DNA of 64,000 nt from Sinorhizobium kostiense (GCF_017874595.1 NZ_JAGILA010000008.1:124001-188000), one strand, 5' to 3'; positions 8,417 through 17,562 are shown, counted from the stretch's first letter. The notes: generated by a model not told the origin, from the sequence alone. A program made the numbers and translations.

Positions 8417-8905
8417 TTACCGCCTCGCAAGCATCGGCAAAATCAAGCCCCACCGTGTCTCTTGAGGTGATCCGAACGGTTCGAAACCCAGTTTCTTGTA
8501 GACGGCGATCGCCCGTGCATTGGCCGGGTGAGGATCGGTCGCGATGACGGGTACACCCACATCGAAGAGAGCCTTCATTCTCGCCCCGATAAATGCTGAT
8601 CCGTGCCCGACACCGATCATTTCGGGGTCTCCTATGTATTGATCGATTCCCCGCGATCCCCCGGGAAGCTCGGCAAAGTGGTGATCTTCCCAGCCGTGGA
8701 CGGTATAGTCCTGCATGAACGCAAAGGGGCGTTCGGCGGTTGAGACAATCCAACGCGCTACCCGAGGATCGGCGAAGTATGCTGCATCGTCCGACTGATC
8801 TGAGTCCCACCATGCGCGGACATGCGGGTTCGCTCGCCATGCTGTAAGCAACGGCAGATCATCCAACGTCGCTTTGCGAAAACTGTATTGGTTGGCCGCC
8901 GTCAT
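8417..8905 (-). CDS. GNAT acetyltransferase, aminoglycoside 6'-N-acetyltransferase-like
   Basis: A 162-residue GNAT protein. The start FRKATLDDLPLLTAWRANPHVRAWW resembles the AAC(6')-I/AacA branch. GIDQYIGDPEMIGVGHGSAFIGA corresponds to motif A (acetyl-CoA pyrophosphate binding) and ANARAIAVYKKLGFEPFG to motif B. The family acetylates aminoglycosides or other amines. A chromosomal rhizobial copy with no resistance context may have another natural substrate, so the resistance role is not established. It stands alone between dgkA and a histidine kinase. Confidence 0.85.
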   Translation of the reverse strand: MTAANQYSFRKATLDDLPLLTAWRANPHVRAWWDSDQSDDAAYFADPRVARWIVSTAERPFAFMQDYTVHGWEDHHFAELPGGSRGIDQYIGDPEMIGVGHGSAFIGARMKALFDVGVPVIATDPHPANARAIAVYKKLGFEPFGSPQETRWGLILPMLARR

Positions 8906-9053
8906 TCAACAAGCTTAGCACGTCGCTGGCCGGTAGAAATGGGCTCTTTTCAGTCGATCAAGCTGCGGCGCACGAGGTCTGATCGCGGAGGCGAACCAGA
9001 TATTGAACGAGGGCGGCCTGCCGGTGTGGTCCAAGCTCCGATAGGGAAAGCCT

Positions 9054-10589
9054 CTAGGCAAAGCTCTTGCGCCGCCGGGTGGGCGAGGGGACATCCTCGA
9101 CCGGAGGCAAGCTCTGCAGCACGCGGCGCGGCGGCAGGATGGCGATCGCCTCGGTGCCCTCGCGCAGCTTCGAGCGCAGGACGAACTGTCCGTTGTGCTT
9201 GGCAAGGATCGCTTGAACGATCGGAAGACCGAGACCGGTGCCCTGTTCGGCGCTCTTGATCGCGATCGAGCCCTGGCCGAAGGCCGAAAGCACGACGGGG
9301 ATTTCGTCTTCCGGGATGCCGGGTCCGTTGTCCTTGATGGAGATGTACTGGCCGCCGCCGGCGGTCCAGCCGCATTTGACGGTGATCTCGCCGCCGGCGG
9401 GCGTGAATTTCACGGCGTTCGATAGCAGGTTCAGCGTCACCTGCCGCATCGCCTTCTCGTCGGCCCAGACGGCCGGCATCGCCTGCTCGAACTGCTCGTT
9501 GATCGTGATGGCCTTGCTGCGGGCGCGAAGCTGCACCATGCCGATGCAATCCTCGGCGATCTCGGTGAGGTTCACCGCCTCTTCGCTGAGCTCGTATTTC
9601 CCTGCCTCGATCCGCGACAGATCGAGGATTTCGTTGATGAGGTCCAAGAGGTGCTGGCCGGAGCGATGAATGTCGACCGTATACTCTTTGTATGTCGGAT
9701 TGTTGAGCGGCCCGAGCACCTCCGTCGACATGACCTCGGAGAAGCCGAGGATCGCATTCAGCGGGGTGCGCAGCTCGTGCGACATCGAGGCGAGAAACCG
9801 CGACTTGGCGAGGTTTGCTTCCTCCGCCCGGCGGCGTGCCTCGTCCGACATCGACTTGGCGACTTCCAGTTCGGCGATGAGGTCATCCTTCTCCGACTGG
9901 ACCGACAGGATATGTACATTGGCGCGGTTCATGCGGCCGGTCATGAGCATGAGAAAAGCGAGCGAGAGCGACAGCATGCCCGTCAGCCCCACATGGACCG
10001 GGTTGCCGCCCGTGAGTGAGCTGAAGCCGAGGGCGGCGATTACGGGCGCGAAGGTACAGAGAAGCGCGTTGCGCAGCAGGAACGTGCCCATGGCCGTGAC
10101 CGCGAGCGCGATGAAAAGTCCCGTGCCTTCGAAGAGGGCGAAGCTGATATCGCGGCAGCTGTCGCATTCCCGAACTGCAAAAATGGCCCAGCAGATTCCC
10201 ATCAAGACCTGGCCGGCGAGAAAGCGGTGGCGCCAGATCGAGACCTTCTCCGTCCCGATGTCCTCGCGCTTTGCCTTGCGTGCCAGGAAGACCGTCACCG
10301 CATGCGCCGAGAGCGCCATCAAAGCCCAGGGCAGAAAGCTCCTGTCGCCCGACAGATACACGCCGGTGGCGGCGATCAGGACGACGAGGATGGGCAGTGC
10401 TATCGCTCCGTTGAGAACGGAGTCGATGTGTAGAAGGAGCATTTCCCGCTCGAACCCGGAAGGGGCCGAGGAGCCGGTTTGCAGCCGCTGCCGTGTCGCA
10501 CGAACGGTCTTCGAAACGGGCTTGTTTCGATGGCTGCGCGACTTGTCGACGATGATCTTATCGGTCGAGGTGCTGACGGCGATGCTCAT
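9054..10589 (-). CDS. membrane sensor histidine kinase (PleC/DivJ/PdhS-like kinase core)
   Basis: A 511-residue protein. After a basic N-terminal tail there are about six membrane helices (residues 52-220), a coiled segment, then the dimerisation and phosphoacceptor domain FLASMSHELRTPLNAILGFSE with His271. The HATPase domain follows: NLLSNAVKF (N box), DNGPGIPEDE (G1) and GTGLGLPIV (G2). The exact HELRTPLNAILGFSE sequence is shared with alphaproteobacterial kinases that address DivK/PleD. No periplasmic sensor or PAS domain is visible, and no response regulator is adjacent, so it is an orphan kinase. Its partner is inferred, not shown. Confidence 0.88.
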   Translation of the reverse strand: MSIAVSTSTDKIIVDKSRSHRNKPVSKTVRATRQRLQTGSSAPSGFEREMLLLHIDSVLNGAIALPILVVLIAATGVYLSGDRSFLPWALMALSAHAVTVFLARKAKREDIGTEKVSIWRHRFLAGQVLMGICWAIFAVRECDSCRDISFALFEGTGLFIALAVTAMGTFLLRNALLCTFAPVIAALGFSSLTGGNPVHVGLTGMLSLSLAFLMLMTGRMNRANVHILSVQSEKDDLIAELEVAKSMSDEARRRAEEANLAKSRFLASMSHELRTPLNAILGFSEVMSTEVLGPLNNPTYKEYTVDIHRSGQHLLDLINEILDLSRIEAGKYELSEEAVNLTEIAEDCIGMVQLRARSKAITINEQFEQAMPAVWADEKAMRQVTLNLLSNAVKFTPAGGEITVKCGWTAGGGQYISIKDNGPGIPEDEIPVVLSAFGQGSIAIKSAEQGTGLGLPIVQAILAKHNGQFVLRSKLREGTEAIAILPPRRVLQSLPPVEDVPSPTRRRKSFA

Positions 10590-10788
10590 GCTCGGAATCG
10601 CGTATTGGGTTCGGCTTGCAGTCTAGGATGCAATCCTTAAGAAGTTGCTGCCCGCCATGAAGGATTCGAAAACCATTGTGGCGCGATTGCGTTCGTACCG
10701 CTTACTGCTTCGCGGTCTTGTCAGACGCAAAAAAATTCGCTGCAGGCGAGGGCCGGAGAAGTACTATGCAGATTGATGAGGTCTTTGC

Positions 10789-11511
10789 TTGAGGTGGGGC
10801 CGCGGCAAGTTTCGGATCATTGACGGCGCGAAACCGCCGTTTCGTCGACGACCCTTCCATTTCGGCCGGCCGACAAGTCCTTATTCGTGGAGGCGCCGCC
10901 CTTCGGAAGGGCGTGGGAGCCTGTTCGGCGGCTGGGTGTTCCTCTTCGTGCTGAGCATTGGCGCCTACGTCGCTTCGAAGCTTCCCCCGCCGCAGAAGCC
11001 AATCACCGGGGAATTGCATGGCGCTGCCATGGCGAGCGACGGCGACAGCCTGCGGCTCGACGGCCGGCGCGTGCGGATCGAGGGCATCGACGCGCCGGAG
11101 ATCGGCCAGAGCTGTCGTCGCGGGGAGAGTTCCTGGGACTGCGGCGCCGACGCGCGCCGCCGACTGGCGACGCTGGTCGAGGGGGAGAGAACGCATTGCC
11201 GGCTGCATGGGCGCGACCGCTATGGTCGTGAGCTCGGCATCTGCGAAAGCGGCGGGCGTGACATCGGCCGCGAAATGGTTCTCTCGGGCCTCGCCGTCAG
11301 CTACGGCCTTTACCAGGCAGAGGAAGAGACGGCGCGGCAGCGCCGGGCCGGGCTGTGGGCCGGCGACTTTGTCCGGCCGCAGGAATGGCGCCGGTCGAAG
11401 GGCGAGCCGGATGAAATGCCGCATCGGGCCGGCGACTGGCTGGAGCTCATCACGCAATGGATCGAGGATGAAGTCCGCATGGTGGCCGAAAGGATCATCG
11501 GTGACGGATAG
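10789..11511 (+). CDS. thermonuclease (SNase-like) family protein
   Basis: The product is up to 240 residues. A basic N-terminal segment leads into one membrane helix (GGWVFLFVLSIGAYVASKL), followed by an SNase-like OB fold. Visible motifs are ASDGDSLRLDGRRVRIEGIDAPEIG, with the calcium-binding aspartates, and HGRDRYGRELG, with a catalytic arginine region. The protein is probably anchored in the inner membrane with the domain in the periplasm. The start is uncertain: a start nearer the membrane helix would also fit. Its stop overlaps the GTG of the next gene by eleven bases. Confidence 0.8.
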   Translation: MRWGRGKFRIIDGAKPPFRRRPFHFGRPTSPYSWRRRPSEGRGSLFGGWVFLFVLSIGAYVASKLPPPQKPITGELHGAAMASDGDSLRLDGRRVRIEGIDAPEIGQSCRRGESSWDCGADARRRLATLVEGERTHCRLHGRDRYGRELGICESGGRDIGREMVLSGLAVSYGLYQAEEETARQRRAGLWAGDFVRPQEWRRSKGEPDEMPHRAGDWLELITQWIEDEVRMVAERIIGDG

Positions 11512-12139
11512 TGCTGACGACAGACTGCGGCAACTGCGTGCGGCCATTGCGGCTTGCCGGCTCTGTCGCGACGTGCCGGCGAGAGGCGTCGGGCATCGGT
11601 TGCCGCATGAGCCCAGACCGGTTGCAGTCCTCTCCGTCTCCGCGCGCATCCTGATCGCCGGGCAGGCGCCGGGCCTGCGTGTGCATGAGAGCGGACTCCC
11701 TTTCAATGACGCGTCCGGCGACCGGCTGCGCCAATGGCTCGCCGTCGATCGCGCCACCTTCTACGACCCGCATAATTTCGCGATTGCCCCAATGGGCTTC
11801 TGCTTTCCGGGCTACGACAGTCACGGCAGCGATCTGCCGCCGAGGAGAGAATGTGCGCCGCGATGGCGCCAGCGCGTCATGGATGAGATGCCGCAGATCG
11901 AACTGGTGCTCGCGGTCGGCCACTATGCGCAGCGCTGGCATCTGGGACCGGACTGCCCGAAATCGATGACCGAAACTGTCCGCAACTGGCAGCGCTATTT
12001 GAAGCGCAACAGCGGCACGGCCGTGCTGCCCCTGCCGCACCCGAGCTGGCGCAACACCGGGTGGCTGCGCAGGAATCCCTGGTTCGAGACGGACTTGCTG
12101 CCCGTTCTGCGCGAGCGGGTAAAGACGCTGCTCTCGTGA
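11501..12139 (+). CDS. uracil-DNA glycosylase family protein
   Basis: A 212-residue protein of the uracil-DNA glycosylase superfamily. RLRAAIAACRLCRDVPARG supplies cysteines as in the iron-sulfur type enzymes, and SARILIAGQAPGLRVHESGLPFND holds the GxAPG motif with an acidic residue. VLAVGHYAQRW and LPLPHPSWRN are the C-terminal DNA-binding loops. Members of this branch are often annotated as uracil-DNA glycosylase-like without proven activity. The GTG start at 11501 overlaps the nuclease gene, which suggests coupled translation. Confidence 0.82.
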   Translation: MTDSADDRLRQLRAAIAACRLCRDVPARGVGHRLPHEPRPVAVLSVSARILIAGQAPGLRVHESGLPFNDASGDRLRQWLAVDRATFYDPHNFAIAPMGFCFPGYDSHGSDLPPRRECAPRWRQRVMDEMPQIELVLAVGHYAQRWHLGPDCPKSMTETVRNWQRYLKRNSGTAVLPLPHPSWRNTGWLRRNPWFETDLLPVLRERVKTLLS

Positions 12140-12203
12140 AACAATTTTCTTTATCTTCACCAATTCCGCGCTATAGAAGGAAAAATATTCGAGAGGATGT
12201 TTC

Positions 12204-12692
12204 ATGGATCGTCTGGACCGTAAGATCCTGCGCCTGTTGCAGGAAGACTCGACTCTGGCCGTCGCCGACCTCGCAAAGAAGGTCGGCCTTTCGACGACGC
12301 CGTGCTGGCGGCGCATCCAGAAGATGGAAGAAGATGGCGTCATCCGCCGCCGCGTCGCGCTGCTCGACCCGGTGAAGGTCAACACGAAGGTGACGGTGTT
12401 CGTTTCGGTCCGCACCAATGCCCACTCGATGGAATGGCTGCGCCGCTTTTCCGAGGTCGTCGCCGACTTTCCGGAGGTGGTGGAATTCTATCGGATGAGC
12501 GGCGACGTCGACTACCTCCTGCGCGTGGTCGTTCCGGATATCGCCGCCTATGATGCCTTCTACAAGCGGCTGATCGCGAAGATCGAGATCCGCGACGTTT
12601 CCTCCGCTTTTGCCATGGAGCAGATCAAGTACACGACGCAGCTGCCGCTCGACTACATGGTCATCGATCAGGCGAAGTCGGGCGAGGAATAG
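12204..12692 (+). CDS. Lrp/AsnC family transcriptional regulator
   Basis: A 162-residue protein. The N-terminal helix-turn-helix starts MDRLDRKILRLLQEDSTLAVADLAKKVGLSTTPCWRRIQKME, the canonical Lrp/AsnC pattern. The C-terminal RAM ligand-binding domain includes VEFYRMSGDVDYLLRVVVPDIAAYD. Effectors of this family are usually amino acids. The last 32 bases overlap the convergent AlkD-like gene tail to tail. The target genes are unknown, and no divergent transporter or catabolic gene is present, which would have pointed to the ligand. Confidence 0.92.
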   Translation: MDRLDRKILRLLQEDSTLAVADLAKKVGLSTTPCWRRIQKMEEDGVIRRRVALLDPVKVNTKVTVFVSVRTNAHSMEWLRRFSEVVADFPEVVEFYRMSGDVDYLLRVVVPDIAAYDAFYKRLIAKIEIRDVSSAFAMEQIKYTTQLPLDYMVIDQAKSGEE

Positions 12693-13386
12693 GTCTGTCG
12701 AGTAGCCGTCGGCGGACCTTTCCACTCGCCAGTTCCCGGACGGCATCCTTTCCGATCCAACGGGCCGTGCGATCGTTGCTTTCGGCCAGCTTTTCGGCGA
12801 GCGCCAGGGCGGCCTCATGACAATCGGCGCTGCGCTTGCCGATTTGCCTCAGGGCCCAATTGACCGCCTTCCTGACGAAGTTGCGCTCGTCGGAGGCATG
12901 CGCCTCGATCAGGGGCAGCCACGAGAGGATCGTGGAGTCTGGCTCGCTCTTGAGATGGACGGCGGCAGTTGCGACCATCGCGAAGGCGATGCGGCGGACG
13001 AATTCGCGCTCGTCGGCCGCAAATTCAGGGATCAGCACCTGCTCCAGACGGGCGGCGACGAGAAGGTCGGCAAGCGTGTCGACGACTTCCCATGAGTTGC
13101 AGTCACCGGCCCATCGGCGCGCTTCGGGAAGAGCCATGTTTTTCGGATCGGCGGTAAAAACGGCGAGGATGCGCGCTTCGCGGATGCCGGATCGCCAGAG
13201 CTCGTCTGCGCGGGCGTGATCTTTATCCACCTGCCGGGCTATACGACGGAGCGCGACGTTCGAAACACCGAGCGCCGTCCCGGTTTCGATGGCGAAGCGC
13301 GCCATGCCGGCGACATTCTCTTCGGAACCGGTGGCGCGCAAATAGTCGATGATCTCCTCGGCCGAGGACGCCGACGTAAGCGTCAT
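12661..13386 (-). CDS. DNA alkylation repair protein (AlkC/AlkD-like HEAT-repeat)
   Basis: A 241-residue, helix-rich protein. SGIREARILAVFTADPKNM, WEVVDTLADLLVA, ERNFVRKAVNWALRQIGKRS and NDRTARWIGKDAVREL match the HEAT-like repeats of the AlkD family, which remove bulky or charged alkylated bases without flipping. The WALRQIGKR motif is highly characteristic. The start ATG at 13386 overlaps the stop of the upstream dehydrogenase by four bases. The open frame running further upstream lies inside that gene and was rejected. It is convergent with the Lrp gene, with a 32-base overlap. Confidence 0.88.
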   Translation of the reverse strand: MTLTSASSAEEIIDYLRATGSEENVAGMARFAIETGTALGVSNVALRRIARQVDKDHARADELWRSGIREARILAVFTADPKNMALPEARRWAGDCNSWEVVDTLADLLVAARLEQVLIPEFAADEREFVRRIAFAMVATAAVHLKSEPDSTILSWLPLIEAHASDERNFVRKAVNWALRQIGKRSADCHEAALALAEKLAESNDRTARWIGKDAVRELASGKVRRRLLDRPIPRPTSPDR

Positions 13387-14252
13387 TTTTCCAGGCGGGC
13401 AAGCAGTGACGACGTATCCCAGCGATTGCCGCCGAGTGCCTGCACATCCGCGTAGAACTGGTCGACGAGCGCCGTGACGGGAAGCTTGGCGCCGTTGCTC
13501 CGGGCTTCGGCGAGAACGATATCGAGATCCTTGCGCATCCAATCGACGGCGAAGCCGAAATCGTATTTGCCGGCATTCATGGTCTTGTAGCGGTTCTCCA
13601 TCTGCCAGGAACCGGCCGCCCCCTTGGAAATGACCTCGATCACCTTCTCGATGTCGAGCCCAGCCCGCTTGCCGAAATGGATGCCCTCGGCGAGGCCTTG
13701 GACCAGGCCGGCGATGCAGATCTGGTTGATCATCTTGGTGAGTTGGCCGGCGCCCACCGGGCCCATCAGGCCGACCATGCGGGCATAGGCCTCGATGACC
13801 GGCTTCGCCTTCTCGAACGCGTCGGCATCGCCGCCGCACATCACCGTGAGCACGCCGTTTTCGGCGCCCGCCTGGCCACCGGAGACCGGCGCGTCGATGA
13901 AATCAGCGCTCTTGGCGCGGGCGGCAGCATAGAGCTCGCGGGCGACTTCGGCGGAGGCGGTCGTGTTGTCGATGAAGATCGCACCGGCTTCGATCGTCTC
14001 GAAGGCGCCATTCGGCCCGGTGGTGACCGACCGGAGGTCGTCGTCATTGCCGACGCAGGCGAAAACGAACTCCTGACCCGTCGCGGCTTCGGCCGGGGTC
14101 GCCACCGCGCGTCCGCCGAATTCGGCTGCCCAACGTTCCGCCTTTGCGGCGGTGCGATTGTAGACCGTCACCTCATGTCCGCCGCGGAGCTTGAGATGTC
14201 CGGCCATGGGGTAGCCCATGACGCCGAGACCGAGGAATGCGACTTTGGCCAT
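13383..14252 (-). CDS. 3-hydroxyisobutyrate dehydrogenase family NAD(P)-dependent oxidoreductase
   Basis: A 289-residue beta-hydroxyacid dehydrogenase. The N-terminal Rossmann motif is VAFLGLGVMGYPMAGHL, the substrate-binding loop is DAPVSGGQAGAENG (about 121-132), and the catalytic lysine is in GAGQLTKMINQI (Lys173). Possible substrates are 3-hydroxyisobutyrate, tartronate semialdehyde or succinic semialdehyde; the sequence alone does not decide. The start was set at the ATG at 14252 rather than ten codons upstream, because the Rossmann fold begins there. It overlaps the downstream DNA-repair gene by four bases. Confidence 0.88.
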   Translation of the reverse strand: MAKVAFLGLGVMGYPMAGHLKLRGGHEVTVYNRTAAKAERWAAEFGGRAVATPAEAATGQEFVFACVGNDDDLRSVTTGPNGAFETIEAGAIFIDNTTASAEVARELYAAARAKSADFIDAPVSGGQAGAENGVLTVMCGGDADAFEKAKPVIEAYARMVGLMGPVGAGQLTKMINQICIAGLVQGLAEGIHFGKRAGLDIEKVIEVISKGAAGSWQMENRYKTMNAGKYDFGFAVDWMRKDLDIVLAEARSNGAKLPVTALVDQFYADVQALGGNRWDTSSLLARLEK

Positions 14253-14300
14253 TTTCTGCTGACTCCAGATTGCTTCGAACAAGATTCACGGGCGTCGACC

Positions 14301-14335
14301 CTACTGCATGGTTCCTTGAATCGGAACCGATTCAG
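14301..14335. repeat. partial RIME-type repeat
   Basis: CTACTGCATG, then CCTTGAATCGG/CCGATTCA, matches the last third of the complete element at 47666-47770. It lies in the divergent promoter region between the dehydrogenase and the first VOC gene. Confidence 0.55.
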
Positions 14336-14428
14336 ACGTTCCGGGGTGGCGAAAAACGATTGGCCACCTATTTCGGAGGGTGGCCAGGGGGAATAAGGCT
14401 GGATGGCTTCAGAGCGAAAGGAATGGCG

Positions 14429-14902
14429 ATGGCAAAGAATACGATTTGCCTCTGGTACGACAAGGACGCCGAGGCTGCCGCTCGCTTCTACTCCGAGATC
14501 TTTCCCGACAGTGTGGTGAGTGCCGTGTACCGTGCACCCGGTGACTACCCGGCCGGCAAAGAGGGCGACGTATTGACGGTCGAATTCACAGTGGCGGGCA
14601 TTCCGTGTCTCGGGCTGAACGGCGGTTCCGCCTTCAAGCACAATGAAGCCTTTTCGTTCCAGATCGCCACCGACGATCAGGAGGAGACCGACCGCTACTG
14701 GAACGCCATCGTCGGCAATGGCGGCCAGGAGAGCGCGTGCGGCTGGTGCAAGGACAAATGGGGGATTTCCTGGCAAATCACGCCGCGCGTGCTAACTGAG
14801 GCGCTGGCGGCCGGCGGCGGCGAGGCAAAGCGCGCCTTCGAGGCGATGATGACCATGAGGAAGATCGACGTCGCCGCGATCGAAGCGGCGCGGCGCGGAT
14901 GA
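14429..14902 (+). CDS. VOC family protein (PhnB-like)
   Basis: A 157-residue protein of the vicinal-oxygen-chelate superfamily, PhnB/3-demethylubiquinone-methyltransferase-like branch. MAKNTICLWYDKDAEAAARFYSEIFPDS opens the first beta-alpha unit, and GWCKDKWGISWQITPRVL is the typical end of the second. The ATG at 14429 is six bases after AGGA. A second ATG at 14423 abuts that ribosome site and is less likely. The molecular function is unknown for this branch. It is divergent from the dehydrogenase gene. Confidence 0.85.
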   Translation: MAKNTICLWYDKDAEAAARFYSEIFPDSVVSAVYRAPGDYPAGKEGDVLTVEFTVAGIPCLGLNGGSAFKHNEAFSFQIATDDQEETDRYWNAIVGNGGQESACGWCKDKWGISWQITPRVLTEALAAGGGEAKRAFEAMMTMRKIDVAAIEAARRG

Positions 14903-14997
14903 TAGGCGCCCGACGTCATCAACTATTGGGCTATTGCGAGCGAGCTGGGATGCCGCCTAAGCCGCCCTTTGCCGACCCATACGCGGAGGCCTGATCG

Positions 14998-15348
14998 ATG
15001 CAGGTCAAACGCATCATGGCTATCATTGCGGCCGAGGATGTTCGGGCAGCCGAGCGCTTCTATCGAGATATCCTCGGCCTCGATGTTCTGATGGATCACG
15101 GCTGGATCAGGACCTACGGGTCATCCCAGAAGATGAGCGTACAGATCAGCATTGCGTCCGAAGGCGGCTCCGGCACGCCGGTTCCCGACCTTTCGATCGA
15201 AGTCGATGATCTCGACGCCGCCTTGCAGCGCATGAAGGAGGCCGGGGTCGCAATCGAATACGGCCCCGCCGATGAACCCTGGGGGGTGCGCCGCTTCTAT
15301 GTGCGCGACCCGTTTGGGCGACTGATCAACATACTGATGCACAGCTAA
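14998..15348 (+). CDS. VOC/glyoxalase family protein
   Basis: A 116-residue protein forming one VOC domain. MAIIAAEDVRAAERFYRDILGLDVLMDHGWIRTYG opens it, and FYVRDPFGRLINILMHS closes it with the conserved DPFGR-x-INI motif. It fits bleomycin-resistance or glyoxalase-like proteins, without catalytic identification. It lies 95 bases after the PhnB-like VOC gene in the same direction, so the two may be co-transcribed. Confidence 0.85.
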   Translation: MQVKRIMAIIAAEDVRAAERFYRDILGLDVLMDHGWIRTYGSSQKMSVQISIASEGGSGTPVPDLSIEVDDLDAALQRMKEAGVAIEYGPADEPWGVRRFYVRDPFGRLINILMHS

Positions 15349-15460
15349 GCAGGCGTCGGAGAACGTCCAACGCTCTGCCGACAAAACCCGCGGCAGAGCG
15401 TGATAGCGAATGAGCATCCGTCAAACCCAATGACGTTCGTCCAGTGCGACGCCTTGGCTC

Positions 15461-16282
15461 TCAGAACGACACGCTGCGGTTTGACCAGATGGGGCCAAGG
15501 CGCTCCTCTTCCTTGAGGCTGCCGGAGCCATAGGAGAAGCGGAGGCCGCCGAAAATGGCGTTGCTGTCGCCGGAGAGAGTGTCCGCCAAATCGACATTCG
15601 TGTACTTGTACCCCGCAAACAGCGTGGCCGGCCATTGCTCGGGTCGATAGTTCGCGGTGAGCTTGAGGCTGTGGATGTCGAGGTCTTCTCCAGCATCGGT
15701 GATGTGATCGAGCTTGCCGTCGATATCCAATCGCACATTGTCGGTCGCGTACCAGCGAGCGCCGAGGGCGCCCATATAGTGATCAGCGTCCAGACCGCCC
15801 AGCTCGGTTTGGCCGTAGCCTGCCGCGCCCACGATGGTCCAGGTGTCCTGGAAGAGGGCGCCCTCGACGCCACCCATATAATCCTTGATGTCCTCGGTCA
15901 GGCCGACATCATATCGGGATGCTGCGAAGAAGGCGCCGGCGGCAAAGAGGCTGTCCCGGTAATATCCGTGGAGCGCACCGTCATATTTGTCGATGTCGAG
16001 GTCGCCGATTCCGGCGCGCTCGTAGCCGAGATCGACCTGCAGGTTCATGCCGGAACCGGCATCGACATTGATCGCGCCTCTCAGTTCCCAGGCGTCGGCA
16101 TCGACGTCGTCGACGCTGTTCGCGTAGGATCCCTCGACATATCCGGAGAGGCCGCCAGAGGCGACTTCAACTACCGGCTCGTGATAGGCGCCCAAACCGG
16201 GAAGCGGCCCATCCACGTCAGCAGACAACGCGATGTTGGAACTCGATAAAAACAGCAGTGCTAAAGTGGTCGTTCGAAACAC
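15461..16282 (-). CDS. outer-membrane beta-barrel protein, porin-like
   Basis: A 273-residue protein. An N-terminal signal peptide (FRTTTLALLFLSSSNIALSA) is followed by alternating hydrophobic strands with many Tyr, Asp and Gly, such as GGLSGYVEGSYANSVDDVD, LQVDLGYERAGIGDL, and ATLFAGYKYTNVDL. The last residue is Phe, as in many outer-membrane proteins. The domain cannot be named more precisely; an 8 to 12 stranded barrel is inferred from length and pattern. It is transcribed alone, and its possible role in permeability is not established. Confidence 0.75.
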   Translation of the reverse strand: MFRTTTLALLFLSSSNIALSADVDGPLPGLGAYHEPVVEVASGGLSGYVEGSYANSVDDVDADAWELRGAINVDAGSGMNLQVDLGYERAGIGDLDIDKYDGALHGYYRDSLFAAGAFFAASRYDVGLTEDIKDYMGGVEGALFQDTWTIVGAAGYGQTELGGLDADHYMGALGARWYATDNVRLDIDGKLDHITDAGEDLDIHSLKLTANYRPEQWPATLFAGYKYTNVDLADTLSGDSNAIFGGLRFSYGSGSLKEEERLGPIWSNRSVSF

Positions 16283-16458
16283 GGGGCCCCATCTCCGTTA
16301 AAATCCCGTCTGGACCCTAGCTGCGCATGGTTAATGCAAGCTGAACGCGAGCCGAATTTACCAACTCGCGATTGTGCCGATTTTACGAAGAGACCGCAGG
16401 CAAGTGCGGGCAAATGAGGCGTTGGCGATGACGCTTGCAGAACGTCGCCGGAACGAAA

Positions 16459-17286
16459 TCAGGGCTTGAAGCGCGCGATGACCAGTTGGCCGGCGATCGG
16501 TGCACCTTCTTCCATGCGGACCGTTATGTCGCCGATCTCGGCGATCTCGAATCCGGTCGCAGTGAGGCGGTCTCTTAGATAAGCCTCCGAATGGGCGAAG
16601 CGTTGATGCGGACCGACGATGTAGGAGCGCCCCGCAAAGTCTTCCTCGGGTAGCGTTTCGCTGGAAAAGATCAGCAGGCCGCCCGGGATGAGATTGTCGA
16701 CGGCGCCAAAGAATAGCGCTTCCAAGGCGCCCATATAGGGCAGGACATCCGTCGCGACGATCAGGTCGAAAGGCTCGTCGTCATTGTCGTCGAGAAAGTC
16801 GACGGCTTCCGCAACGTAAAGCGTCTCGTAGAGATCCTTCTCATGGGCGATCTCGACCATATTCTCGGAAAGGTCGACGCCGGTAATATCCTCGGCCATG
16901 TCGCGCAAGGCGCCGCCGGTGAGCCCCGTACCGCAGCCAAGATCGAGCACTCTCCTGAAAGGACCGAGCTCAAGCGCCTGGATGCGCTGGCGAACGAGGA
17001 GGGGCACGCAATAATCGAGCTGATCGACAAGAACATTGTCGAAGACTTCGGCGTGCTGGTCGAAGAGCGTCTGCACATAGGCATCCGGAGCCTTGATCGG
17101 CGTATCGCCGCGCCCCATGGAAGCAAGCCGGACAGTGGCTCCTCCATGGTCCTCGGGATCGAGTTCCAGTACTTCCCGGTATGCGGCGGCGGCGGCATCG
17201 AAATTGCCGGCCTTTTCCAAAGCGAGGGCGCGGTTATAGGCTTCCGCCAGGGCTTCCTCGTCGATCTTCCTGCTCTTCTGCGTCAT
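16459..17286 (-). CDS. TPR-containing class I SAM-dependent methyltransferase
   Basis: A 275-residue protein. Residues 10-50 form a tetratricopeptide repeat (EALAEAYNRALALEKAGNFDAAAA...EVLELDPED). A class I methyltransferase follows: motif I is RVLDLGCGTGLTGGAL, motif II includes ITGVDLSENMVEIA, and FDLIVATDVLPYMG is motif post-II. The C-terminal part RFAHSEAYLRDRLTATGFEI is typical of small-molecule or protein methyltransferases with this fusion. The substrate is unknown. It is divergent, across 276 bases without recognisable elements, from the DUF2270 gene. Confidence 0.87.
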   Translation of the reverse strand: MTQKSRKIDEEALAEAYNRALALEKAGNFDAAAAAYREVLELDPEDHGGATVRLASMGRGDTPIKAPDAYVQTLFDQHAEVFDNVLVDQLDYCVPLLVRQRIQALELGPFRRVLDLGCGTGLTGGALRDMAEDITGVDLSENMVEIAHEKDLYETLYVAEAVDFLDDNDDEPFDLIVATDVLPYMGALEALFFGAVDNLIPGGLLIFSSETLPEEDFAGRSYIVGPHQRFAHSEAYLRDRLTATGFEIAEIGDITVRMEEGAPIAGQLVIARFKP

Positions 17287-17562
17287 GGTCGCTTCTTACG
17301 ACTGCGGGCCGCCTTTGGCAATCGCCGTCGAATTGGACGACGCTCGGGAAGATTCTTGGGGGATCTGCGGTGTCTCCAATACAGCAACGCTTAAGCGTCC
17401 AGCGCATTCGATGCCGATCTCACGCCGCGTTTCCATGCGCTCACAAAAATGGAGACACTCATCGGCTGATCAAAAAGTGACGAAGCGCGGTAGTCCGGGA
17501 TTTATCCTCGCCGGGAATAGAGTCATCATCGTGAAAACAGTGAATTACCGGGAGGAACGCCG

